This document shows positions 20,374 through 30,800 of a stretch of DNA of 64,000 bases, one piece after another; position 1 is the stretch's first letter, and the number at the start of each line of letters is the position of its first letter. Below the pieces are notes generated by a model. The model worked only from the letters and a program-made list of their open reading frames with translations, did no database searches and was not told the DNA's origin. This DNA is from Patiria pectinifera (Eukaryota; Echinodermata; Asteroidea; Valvatida; Asterinidae): positions 9,078,863-9,142,862 of the forward strand of contig CM057135.1 in NCBI GenBank assembly GCA_029964075.1, read 5' to 3'. A program made the position numbers and the translations under genes.

Positions 20374-20750
20374 ATGGCGCTTTATTATCCATGGGGCTAT
20401 AGATGGCTTCAGTCGAGTCATAGTGTTCCTGAACAATTGGGCAGAAACTGTTCCCCGTTGCTTCAAAGAAGGCGTGGCTAAATGGGGCTTACCGTCCAGA
20501 GTGCGTGGTGACATGGGAGGAGACAATGTGATGGTGAAAGAGTTCATGTTGAGCCATCCGTCAAGAGGAACTGGCAGGGGTAGCTTCATTTCCGGCAGGA
20601 ATGTCCACAATTGCAGGATAGAAAGGTTGTGGAGGGATGTTTATGAAGCAGTGCTGTCATCCTTTTATACCCTGTTTTATTATTTAGAAGATATCAACAT
20701 TCTCTTGCCTGATAGTGAAACGCACTTGTATAGCTTGCACCTCGTATTCC
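20374..20750 (+). CDS. Integrase-derived gene, exon 4 (catalytic core)
   Basis: The acceptor tttatttacacag precedes the exon. It continues the exon 3 frame: WRFIIHGAIDGFSRVIVFL, then GLPSRVRGDMGGDNVMV (second Asp), then RGSFISGRNVHNCRIERLWRD (the Glu in RIERLWRD). The order and spacing match the rve-like core, so all three acidic catalytic residues appear kept. The usual RSDKGGEN motif here reads RGDMGGDN. It ends with FYYLEDINILLPDSETHLYSLHLVF; the donor (about 20750) is a weak gttagt. The family is spliced and widespread in animals. I infer an old transposon-derived host gene, but function is unknown. Confidence 0.82.
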
Positions 20751-20833
20751 TGTTAGTCTGTATATTGGTCTGACTGGGCCTGGGCCAACTACGCACAATG
20801 AATCATTTGTCGTATGGCCGTATTCGGAAATAG

Positions 20834-20945
20834 AAGTAATTGTACTCGTACTCGGAATACAAGTACTTATCTCGAACTCATAGACCTGAACTTGTACTCA
20901 GAAGTACAAGTACTCAGTTACCTCGGTGCTTAGAAAAAATACTCG
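20834..20945. repeat. Degenerate simple repeat (tacaagtactcgt-type)
   Basis: Imperfect tandem copies of agtacaagtactc/actcgtactcgg lie in the intron between exons 4 and 5. Confidence 0.5.
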
Positions 20946-21161
20946 ACTATAACACGGTTATTTTCTAAAGATTTCACCTGTGGGGTACCGTTCCCTTTGT
21001 TCGGGTACCCCACAAGTACCTGTGGTGTGTGTATTCATAAGGATACAATGTATATGGTCAAACAGAATTCCGGACTGATCAGTGCCCCACAAACTTTATT
21101 TAGGTCATGTAGATGACCCAAAAATGTCATTGCTGATATTCTACCTTTTTTTCTTGCAAAG

Positions 21162-21380
21162 GACATTACTTCCTATGGTGTGGACATTGCGGCTCCACTT
21201 CCATTAGAAAGTGATAGTGATGTTGCTGTTCCACCTGTTCAAGTATTTCTACAACCTGGAAGTATCGACTTAATCAAGGCTACGCTTGAAGAGGAATTTC
21301 CCTACCTGCACAAAGATGTGTGGGACTTTCAACCGTACATCCGATGCTTTGAGTTAGTAGAACACATGTTGAATACTTAA
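21162..21380 (+). CDS. Integrase-derived gene, C-terminal exon
   Basis: An acceptor (ttttttcttgcaaag) opens a 72-codon exon that begins DITSYGVDIAAPLPLESD and ends VEHMLNT followed by TAA. A YGVD/YGID plus acidic-proline linker after the catalytic core is usual for this family. A short exon that should link it to exon 4 (the segment with a WNxH-type motif in relatives) is not visible between 20760 and 21150, so the gene model is incomplete. Confidence 0.6.
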   Translation, partial: DITSYGVDIAAPLPLESDSDVAVPPVQVFLQPGSIDLIKATLEEEFPYLHKDVWDFQPYIRCFELVEHMLNT

Positions 21381-21417
21381 TTGATGAGGGAACTTGGAAT
21401 GATGGCTTGGAAGGCAT

Positions 21418-21644
21418 GATTGGCCGGGCAATCATGCATTTTTGGAATCCGTAGTCAAACATTTGGTAAATGACCTGTGCAGTGGGAGCATTGTTACCTT
21501 GCAATGAGATAGGAAGAATGAGGGTGTTTGTACAAGTTAGAGCTCCTGGGAGGAAAGAGGCGGAGGGTTGAAAGATAATTTGGGGAGGTTGATCGAGGCC
21601 TAGCAGCGGTGGTGTAGGTAGACCGGTTGCAAACTCCAGCACCT
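21418..21644 (-). pseudogene. HECT E3 ubiquitin ligase, C-lobe exon (copy A)
   Basis: On the minus strand an acceptor (tttgcactttcag) precedes VLEFATGLPTPPLLGLDQPP, then a Ser/Phe stretch, then TCTNTLILPISLQG and VIYQMFDYGFQ. This is the HECT C-lobe, in which the Cys of TCTNTL is the thioester-forming catalytic residue. The last codons are shifted by one extra A relative to copy B (57360-57605), so the natural stop is displaced. Upstream exons with the N-lobe should lie at higher coordinates on the minus strand, but I could not identify them. It is convergent with the integrase-derived gene. Confidence 0.7.
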
Positions 21645-21659
21645 CTGAAAGTGCAAATT

Positions 21660-23040
21660 GTTTTGAGGGAACTTGGAATAAGAGATGAAGAGCTTAACAG
21701 TAATAAATTTGGCTAAAATGCATCTCAATGCAGTTGCAATGTACAGAAACCAAGCCATCAAAGTTCAGTCTTACTTCATCTTCAGTCAGCAAAAACAGTT
21801 GAAAGTAAAATAAGTTGATATACATGTATTGTACATGTACTTATTCCTCTGAGTTTGTGCAAACATGTATTTTTATGTTGACATGTTTTTTAAAGGGAAT
21901 ATACAACATTTGCTTTTGCTGTAATTTTCAGAAATCGATAGATTTGTGGGGGGTAGTATTTTATAGCAAAGATTGTTACACTGACTTTTTGAAAATTTTA
22001 GTTTCATGCTGGGGAAAAAAACATGAAATGCAATGTCCCTGTAGTCTGGTTCCCTGATCCGACTTAAGATGAAACAAAGCAAATGACAGACGTCAGTGAA
22101 TTGTAAGGTACTGTAAGGGAATTAGTCTAGCCTGCTTGAACCCATTCATAGACAATAGATATGTAATCAACTTCAAATAAAGTGCTGACTGACTATTAAA
22201 ATACAATGTATCTTAAATTGGGGGCAGTAATTGAAAAAAACCACGTTTTTCCAATGCTGGCCGTCCAATCAGCTTTGGAAATTGATACGAAAAATAAAAA
22301 TGTTCTTGACAATTATAACAAACCAGGTGCCAGGATACTGCAGGATTCTCAAGACTGTCAAACCTAGAAGTTTATAAATGTATTTCATAAATGATTTGTT
22401 TTTTTTATGTTTGCATATTTGTATATTCAGTCAACACGGTCCTATCTAACCAGCAACGAGTCTGTGTTTTATTAGAGATGATTTGCAAATCGTAAACATG
22501 TGTATTTTGGAGTACAAATTCCTTTTTATTGCTAAATGAAAAGAGGCAATTTTGTAACATTTGAAATTAAAATTGATGGAATATATTTGTATAAAGGTAA
22601 CATCTCAAGGCAATCATTTTTGGGGGGTTTTATTCTTGGAACATCCCGTGATTGTGAGCAGAAAGGTCATTCCATGTCAAATCATCACTTTTCATGTCGG
22701 AGTAATTTAAAAAATGATGACCTTGAGACAAACTTTGATGAAAAGTATACTCAAACGTTTTCCTTCAAGTAGCCAAAGATTGGAGTTATAATTTTTGTGT
22801 GTTGCCAAATGCGATATCTCCATGCATACATGCACATTTCAGGGACAAAATAATCCGTGCTTTTATTCAGTATCTGTAGTACATTACATATATGTATCAC
22901 ATTTTTGCAACACACATTATACTTGCACGCAAATGAGACAAAGGGGAAACAAATAATCTTGGTTCTTTGCTGCAGGCCAAAGCAGCTATTTATTAGACCA
23001 AAACTTCTTGAGATACCCAAACGATGGACCATCACTATGG
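21660..23040. other. No gene recognised
   Basis: AT-rich sequence with no supported ORF. It should contain introns of the HECT-type gene if that gene is intact, but no exon signature is visible. Confidence 0.4.
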
Positions 23041-23049
23041 TCCCTTAAA

Positions 23050-23335
23050 CTTGTTAGTGGGCACACCTGACCCAAATCAATTGGACCTTTACCTTGGTCA
23101 TCTTTTAGTGGGCACACCTGACCCAAACCAGTTGGACCTTTACCTTGGTCATCTTTTGCGGGCACACCTGACCCAAACCAATTGGACCTTAACCTTGGTC
23201 ATCTTTTAGTGGGCACACCTGACCCAAACCAGTTGGACCTTTACCTTGGTCATTTTTTGCGTGCACACCTGACCCAAACCAATTGGACCTTAACCTTGGT
23301 CATCTTTTAGCGGGCACACCTGACCCAAACCATGG
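23050..23335. repeat. Minisatellite, about 51-bp unit (six copies)
   Basis: The word gggcacacctgaccc recurs at about 23057, 23109, 23159, 23210, 23262 and 23311 (periods of 50-52 bp). Units alternate between ttttagtggg and ttttgcgggc variants, giving a higher-order pairing of about 102 bp. Confidence 0.9.
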
Positions 23336-23915
23336 ACCTTACTTTTGGTCCTAATTTTATTGTGTTTTTAATTCATGTGATATTAACACAGATGTGCTGT
23401 TCAATCGTCGTACGGCTGGATCGAACAATATAATCTCTCGTGGAACAGCAGGAGAGATTGCAAGTCTGTGTAATTCATAAATCACTAATCAACATAAAAC
23501 GTTATTAAACACTACATTCTACAAAAACAGTTTTTTAAAACAAAATGGTCATCTTACCTTGGTCATCTTTTAGTGGGCACACCTGACCCAAACCAGTTGG
23601 ACCTTTACCTTGGTCATCTTTTGCGGGCACACCTGACCCAAACCAATTGGACCTTAACCTTGGTCATCTTTTAGCGGGCACACCTGACCCAAACCAGTTG
23701 GACCTTACTTTTGGTCCTAATTTTATTGTGTTTTTAATTCATGTGATATTAACACAGATGTGCTGTTCAATCGTTGTACGGCTGGATCGAACAATATAAT
23801 CTCTCGTGGAACAGCAGGAGAGATTGCAAGTCTGTGTAATTCATAAATCTCTAATTAACATAAAACGTTATTAAACACTACGTTCTACAAAAACAGTTTT
23901 TCAAAACAAAATACC
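23336..23915. repeat. Large tandem duplication containing the 51-bp minisatellite
   Basis: A segment beginning cttttggtcctaattttatt and running through gtgctgttcaatcgt and ctctcgtggaacagcaggag occurs at 23342-23540 and again at 23707-23912. Three more minisatellite units (23560-23706) lie between them. Within it, attgt/acgattgaac and ctctcgtggaacagcaggagag are short inverted repeats. Confidence 0.85.
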
Positions 23916-24051
23916 ATGGCTGTCTGAATCCCGCAAATAAGGCCAAACGCACAGCGTCCCAAGGGAAAGACAGCCCAACAAGCATGACAAAATTACACTA
24001 AATGAAACACTAACGGTCATGCGAAAAAGCTAAACTATAATGTAGGCCACA

Positions 24052-24214
24052 TTACAAAAAGGCAGAAATGGCTTGGCACAGATTATCACGAAAAATGCGA
24101 TTGCCCAGAGGAGACAGATGTACTGCATCAAATGTATAGAGGGCAGACTCGGTCCACTTGAATTGTGGATGATGTAAATTACTAACCCCCATCCAACTAC
24201 CCGGAGACCGCGCC
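24052..24214 (-). pseudogene. SGNH hydrolase domain, C-terminal half
   Basis: This reads a PQFKWTESALYTFDAVHLSPLGN motif and RIFRDNLCQAISAFL. DAVHL is the SGNH block V (catalytic Asp and His). It continues the frame of the N-terminal half at 25644-25780 once the 24220-25643 insert and one CAGCG repeat are discounted. SGNH/esterase domains are a feature of some Ngaro elements; their role in the element is unknown. Confidence 0.7.
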
Positions 24215-24219
24215 CAGCG

Positions 24220-25643
24220 CACAGTGGGCCAGGCCGAAACAAAGTGCGCCAAAAAGGGTGAAACGTGACCCTGCTAGTTTTATTTTTTTCGACACTTTTG
24301 AGGTTGCTCATACCCCATCGGACCATTTTATGGGGAAATTAAGCAAAAAATATGTATATTGACTTGTCATGACCTCTTAAAGGTATGCAAATCCACAGAA
24401 ATTGGCCATAAAATGTGAATAGTTGCAGAAATCTTCATAAAGCAAAATCAGACAATTTGCATTGAGCTACGGAGCTAAATTTTCACTTGACTCTAGTTTA
24501 TAGTTCATATTTAAAGGAAATTAAATCAGTTTTTATTTTTGTTGAATTTTTTTATGAATAAATACCGACTATTGTGTCAAAATTGACATGAAATGTACGA
24601 TTCCTGTGTTCAGCAATTCGGAAACTAAGGATTGCCGTCGATTGCTGCCTAAAGTCTTCTTATTTCTAATAGAGCAACTTGTTTGCATAATTTTGGTACC
24701 AAATTTAGCTGCGACAACCTGCGATACACGATTTTAGAGCAGTTTTTTTGAAGCGATCACCGTACGTTTTCGCCCCTTTTCTGAACTCCATATTACATGT
24801 GGCGCGCTTCACTGAGAAACACGACACCCGAGCAAGGCTGCGCTCGCCGGAAAAGTCGGTGTTGTGTAATATGATACCCCTATTAGATGTCTGATTGCGC
24901 AGTTGAAATTACAATGTACTTGGTGTCTCAAATACTTGGTGTCTCATCAACGTATCACGTGCTTTATTTTCAATTATTGCATAGAGTAAATATGCACAAC
25001 TCTGCTACTTAACCGATTTGATTTAAAACTATTTTTGACGCGCTCATATATTGTACAAGCATTTTTGTAAACTGTTAAATGGAAATAACAAACTGGCGTG
25101 AATCATTTACAGTAAATAAAACGCCCCAAAAAAAAGGGGAAAAAAAAAGAATGAGAGCCAGTCCTTAAGTTCAATCAAAATACACTTTCTTTATTTGTTT
25201 ATGGTCCTAACACAACAAGAAATGTTGTTTAGAACAGGTCTATTCTACTCTTCCGAAATTTGTTTAGGCTACTCGTTAGATTCCGAAATATTATATTTGG
25301 GAACAAGGATCGAACGTGGCATCATTATGGTTATTTTTAAGCAGAATGCGAAAACATTGTTGCATATGACATACAAAAATCATTTAAATACAATTGTATC
25401 ACAATTTAAGAACTTAAAATTAAATTATAAAAGTAATATCAACATTCTCCTCATTAAAAAAAACAGTGTAAATGTGCGTATTATGTCAGCCAATCAAAAT
25501 TCAGCGTTTTAATGACGTCACAGCGTTTGGAAATTATGCTCACTGTCTTTCTCGGGTCAGAAAACCCCTCTATGCTTAATATTAGTCCAATCACCGACTC
25601 GAACCAATTTTGGCGCAGTTTGACCTTGACCTGGCCCACTGTG
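24220..25643. mobile_element. Non-autonomous transposon G with CACAGTG ends and 5-bp TSD (Transib/RAG-like)
   Basis: The insert starts cacagtgggccagg and ends with its inverse cctggcccactgtg. It is flanked by the 5-bp direct repeat cagcg (24215-24219, 25644-25648). The surrounding SGNH reading frame is continuous if the insert and one repeat are ignored. Terminal CACAGTG plus a GC-rich 5-bp target duplication is the combination known for Transib and RAG-related transposons. A further shared block tgcgccaaaa sits 25-35 bp inside both ends. No transposase ORF is present in its 1,424 bp. Confidence 0.75.
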
Positions 25644-25780
25644 CAGCGGTTCAATGTACGCCGTTTTTTCTCCATCCCTTTCTGCGACCGAGCCCCGAAA
25701 TAGTACAGACGCGGTAATAAATCGGACCAAATCACTGTGGCATGCGGGAATTGCTCGGCACAAGTACGCATTGATAAAAC
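25644..25780 (-). pseudogene. SGNH hydrolase domain, N-terminal part
   Basis: The frame shows RTCAEQFPHATVIWSDLLPR and a GMEKKRRTLNR motif. WSDLLPR after a hydrophobic strand is typical of the SGNH domain of YR retroelements. An upstream stop (TAG about 25800) shows decay. The frame is interrupted at the CAGCG target site by transposon G. Confidence 0.65.
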
Positions 25781-25978
25781 TAGTCTCTACAGCTGATGTA
25801 CATTACCTAGTTGTGCACCACTTTGTCCTTGCCACATCACTGTGAGTGGAAGACTTAAAGGGGCTTCCGCCCAACGCACTATCGAATCTCCCACTATCAA
25901 TTACAGGACCTAGGAACAATGCAAAGGACATTATGGCCGTGAATAATCACCGATTTGCTTGTCTGAAAGTATACTGGT

Positions 25979-26179
25979 CTACACCCCTGGCCAGGGAGAA
26001 CTTGGCACAGGACGAATGTATGTGGCAACCGCGTTTGAGCGCCATCGACCAATATATTGTATGCTTTCTCGAGGGACCCCCATTTGAAATGCCACCGAGG
26101 CTGCTCCTATCCGCAAGGAATTACCTCTAATGCGGTCGGCAGGTATGTTGTTAAATGCAAGTGCTTTCTTAAGAGTCAT
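25979..26179 (-). pseudogene. Tyrosine recombinase, C-terminal part
   Basis: This reads TLKKALAFNNIPADRIRGN, SLRIGAASVAFQMGVP and IGRWRSNAVATYIR. These are the second Arg box and the catalytic Tyr box of the YR family. The usual HxxR here is NSLR, so the catalytic His is replaced by Asn. It is the missing end of the recombinase at 45694-45990, separated by the 19.5-kb element E. It was read as an isolated Crypton-like ORF at first, but the continuity argues otherwise. Confidence 0.8.
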
Positions 26180-26791
26180 TTAATACTTCATATAAGTGTC
26201 CACGCTCAAAAAATCTATTTTTTTTTTTTTTTTTTTACTTTGTGGGATGAAAGGACTTTGGGAGCAAGTAACCAAATAGTCTTTTTAATCCGATATTTTG
26301 CCCGTTGCCATGGTTACGGGCCATTATGTGTTTTGGCCATTTTTGGGCACTTTTGAGGCTGAAAAAAATATTTTTTTTGCGTTATTTTCAAAGGTCATCA
26401 ACCCAAACTGCAAAGTAATGTCACAAAAGTAACTATATCACGACAAAGTATCATCCTAACCCTAACAAGAAAAAAATAAAAACACTTCTGAAAAATCTCC
26501 TTTATAATATTTTTAGGCCCTATAATACAGCATGTTTTTATAACTAGCAAAATTGCATTTTTTACCCCATTTTTTATCCCTCCAAAATGGCACTTGCCAG
26601 GGCACTCAATGGTAAATTTCACAAAAACCTTAAAAAGTGTATTTTCAGCGTTTTCCTTTGTTTTGGGTAATAAACGTGTATAATTAGTATTGTTCATGAA
26701 TCTAGCACATTTTCACAAACAGAATCATACTGTTTATCATTTTTAGACCATTGGATGAATAGTAGGTAGTGTACTTCCCCCCACACCTGGC

Positions 26792-27560
26792 TAGGCCCCG
26801 CCCACTCCCCCTGTGCCACCTAATTTTGAACGTATATGTTGCATAACGAAACAAATGTAAATAAATAATATGCAAGTGAACACTTTAAAAATAACATAGA
26901 GTTCCTTTTCACAGCCTCCCCTTCCCCCACCCCCGGGGATCTACACCAACGGCCGTCTCGCAGATAGCCCCTTCCCGTGCCACCCCCACTCCCAAAGCTC
27001 AAAAGAGAACCACGCCCTCCCCAACAAGTCAACAAGTACAATTTTGTTGAGATTACATACATGCATATGGCCTTAATTAAGTCTTAATTATGTAAGTTGG
27101 CTTTTTTACAACACGGGGCAGCTTGAAATATCCGAAAAGTGAGGAGGAGAAGGGGTGTGTATGTCGCGGGGGTGGGTGGAAGGGGGTGGGAAGGGTGATC
27201 TGGACACACGCATGTACGCTGTACACATTTGTTTATATTGCAAGTTACTTTGGAATTACAGTAAAGTGTGGTGAACAAAATGACGTTTATTTTATAATTT
27301 TCAAAACGGAAAAGATTTAGAGCAACTGACTCTTATTTGTTTATAATGAAATACATGTACTTTAAAACAACGATCACTCTAGTGAAAGCTCCGAGAGAAC
27401 ACAGCATCAATTTGATTGCATGAATTTCACTCTGACTTGACTTGGCTATATACATGTAGTTAGGGTCTGAAGTATTTTTTTTAGTGGAAGTGTCCTCCAA
27501 ATTTGTATTTGCCTGATCAACATGAAATTTTGTGGCACCAAATACACCTCTGTAGTGTAC
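26792..27560. other. Interior of transposon E, left of the Polinton
   Basis: No gene recognised. It includes G/C-rich runs of CCCC and GGGT near 26910-27000 and 27150-27200. Confidence 0.4.
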
Positions 27561-27566
27561 TTATCA

Positions 27567-27777
27567 AGTAGGTATTAGTGGAGGGTACGGCGACAAATCT
27601 ATGATTTATTTCATTATTCTCCTCCCATTATCCCCCCCCCTCCCCCACCTCCTAGCCCCCTCCACCCCCAGCCCCTCCCCTCCCAATCTCCCAAATATAT
27701 CTCTCCCCTCCCAATATCTCAGTCTCGGAATCGGCCAAAACCGGGGCCCATTATTTTTCGTATTGAAGATCTCTCTC
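27567..27777. repeat. Polinton left terminal inverted repeat
   Basis: This runs from agtaggtattagtgg to gaagatctctctc and contains C-rich CCCTCCC tracts, caatatctcagtctcgg and an A/T block. It is the reverse complement of 42240-42454 apart from small indels in the C tract. Confidence 0.93.
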
Positions 27778-27869
27778 TAGCCGGTGAGTCTGATTGCTTA
27801 TAAATCTAAAAATAATGACCTCATCTACAAAAAAAATTTAAAAATAAATATTATATTACTATATAATAA

Positions 27870-30800
27870 ATGGTGACTTATACGATCAAGCCAATCGTTA
27901 AGGGATTTTCTAGATGGAATAAAGCAACGCTGCGTGATTACGTCCAGCGATATAATATACCGTACAATCAAAATGTTGCTCTTACGCGTAAAGTGTACAT
28001 CAACGGGATAAAAAACCACGAAGCTCAATTTAAAAACTTGAGGAAAAAGAAGCTACATGAGCTCAAACAGATTGTAGACGATTATGATCTAGAATATAAC
28101 CCGTCGGGTTATAAAGGTCGATTGTTGAAAAAAGATTTAATCTCGGCGATTCAAAACTCTAGACAACCCGAGGATTTTCAAGAGGCTGAGTTCAGAGCGA
28201 CGAGGAGATTTAGAAACAACTTTAGAAACTGGGAACTGATTCCTAGACTTTTTAACGACGATTTAGTCAGATTTTTTGATACGCACAAAGATCAAATAGT
28301 AAATAAAATCAAGTCAGAGTTGAGAGACCTAAGAGGTTTAGAAATGGAGCTCACAATCAAAATAAAATACGAAAAAACCAAACCGGATGGTACGATAGAA
28401 ACGATCGAAGCTATACATTTTACCGATCAGAGAGTCGTTTTAAATCAAAGTCAAATAAAACAGGTTTTAAAAGAAGACATCGACCAGCTATTTAAAAAGG
28501 ATGAAAGGTATACGAATCAAGGATCTGGTTGGGTTTTAAAAAAGATAATGGCGTTGTATATCAACATCAACAGGTTTAACCCCGTGAGGGGTAGTTCTTA
28601 CATAGACCTACCCCCACATATCAAAAGAAAACAGGCGATGATAAACATCAAAAACAAAGACGACGAGTGTTTGAGATGGTGTTTGAGAGCTGCTCTTGGG
28701 TTGTATACGGATAAAGTAAAAAATAACATAAAAAACGACCCCAAATATAGCCCTCGCAAAGACAGACCTAGTATTTACACCAAAGACGACGGACTCAAAT
28801 TTAAAGGCGTAGACTTTCCAACACCGATCGACCAGATACCAAAGATAGAAAGACAAAATAATTTAACGATAAACGTATACGGTTATGAGGAGGAAATATA
28901 TCCGTTATACGTGTCTAAAAACTATAAACCAGAGTCACGACCTATCGATCTGTTTTTGTTTTCTGAGGGCGACAAGCATCACTACTGCTGGATAAATAAT
29001 TTTTCGAGATTGATTTACAACGTTACAAAACATAAAAGTAAGAAATATTTTTGTCGAAGGTGCCTGTGTCATTATAGAACGCAAGTAAAATTAGATAGAC
29101 ACATGACCGATTGTAACGGTATAGATACACATCCGTCAAAGATTGTATTTCCTACCGCTAAGCGAAAATATGTAAATAACGAGTGGATAGTCGACGAAAA
29201 CGATGTGCCAATATTAGAATTTAAAAACTACAGGTTTAAACAAAAAGCACCGTTTGTAGTTTACGCCGACTTTGAATCGATATTAGAAAAAAACTCGGAC
29301 GATAAAAAGGACAACACACAAAAGACAAACATTCACAAAGCAAGCGGTTATTCGCTAGTTGTCGTCCGATGCGACGGCACCAATGTGTATCAAGAGACTT
29401 ATAGAGGTAAAGATGCCGCATCAAAGTTTGTCAATAAAATGTTAAAAATACAAAGCGACATAAATTGCATATTTAAAAAACCCCAACCCTGGAAAACAAA
29501 ACTGGATTTACCGAGTCTAAATGTCTCGAATGCAGCAAAAAGAAAATCAACAAATTCAGAAAGGTGAGAGATCACTGCCACGTCACGGGTAGATATAGAG
29601 GTGCCGCGCACGCCTACTGCAATCTAAAAGTACAAGTTAAACCAGGTTTTACCCCCATACCGGTCGTCTTTCACAAGCTGCAAAATTACGACGCTCACTT
29701 GATCATGCAGAGTATTTCAGAGTACGATGACGAAAAGGAAATACAAGTTATCGCTAGAAATTCGGAAAAGTATATTTCGTTTTCGATCGGAAATATGCGA
29801 TTTATAGACTCGTTTAATTTTATGGCGTCTTCGTTGGATAGATTATCTAAAGCTTGTCCGAGAGAGTCGTTTAAACTACTCAGAGAACATTTTAATCGTC
29901 AAAACATCGACTCGTTGTTACAAAAAGGAGTTTATCCATATGAATACATGGACTCGTTTGACAGATTTCAAGTGACAAGCCTACCCCCCATCGAACAATT
30001 TTACAGTAGCCTAAAAGACGAAAATATATCACGAGAGGACTACGACAGAGCTAAACTGACGCGGAACGAGTTTAAAGTTAAAAACATTGGGGAATATCAC
30101 GATTTGTACGTCACTACCGATACGTTATTACTGGCTTGCGTATTTGAAACCTTTAGGCAAACGTGTATTACAAACTACGCGTTAGATCCTGCTAATTACT
30201 ACACAGCACCAGGATTGTCGTGGGATGCCTTGTTAAAACACTCGGAAGTTAAACTCGAACTATTGCAAGACGTAGACAAACATTTATTTTTTGAAAAGGC
30301 AAAAAGAGGTGGTATCTCGAGCGTGGGTGGTATGAGATACCACACAGCCAACAACAAATACCTACCCGACCATAATCCACACTGTTAAAAATGTCCGTAA
30401 ATTTACGGACTCCGTAAAGTGAAATTTTCCGTAATTTTTGCCGTAATTTTACGGACTTTCCGTGAATGCAAATATTAATTATGCTAATTAACGTGATTAC
30501 AATCAACCAAATTTGCCCAAACACCTACACAAAATAAAGTACATCCAATTACATATTGTTATTTCACCCACAACCGTGTACTCATGTCCAAACTCATCTT
30601 AAGGGTCTGTTTATTTTACGGAACGAAAAAACTTTTCCGGAAATTTTGCTGCCAGCAAAAAAAAAACGTTCCGTATTCCTGCAGCAAAATTTCCGGAAAA
30701 GTTTTTTCTTTCCGTAAAATGAAGAGACCCTTAACATGAGTTTGGACATGTGTACACGGTTGTGGGTGAAATAATAATATGTACTTAGATGTTCTTTATT

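Noticed and set aside
23050-23706. CRISPR-like regular array
   Set aside because: Eukaryotic context, repeat and spacer both conserved, no cas genes; it is a minisatellite.
25979-26179. Isolated Crypton-type recombinase
   Set aside because: It continues the recombinase at 45694-45990 and is bounded by the TTA site of transposon E, so it is a displaced piece of the same gene.
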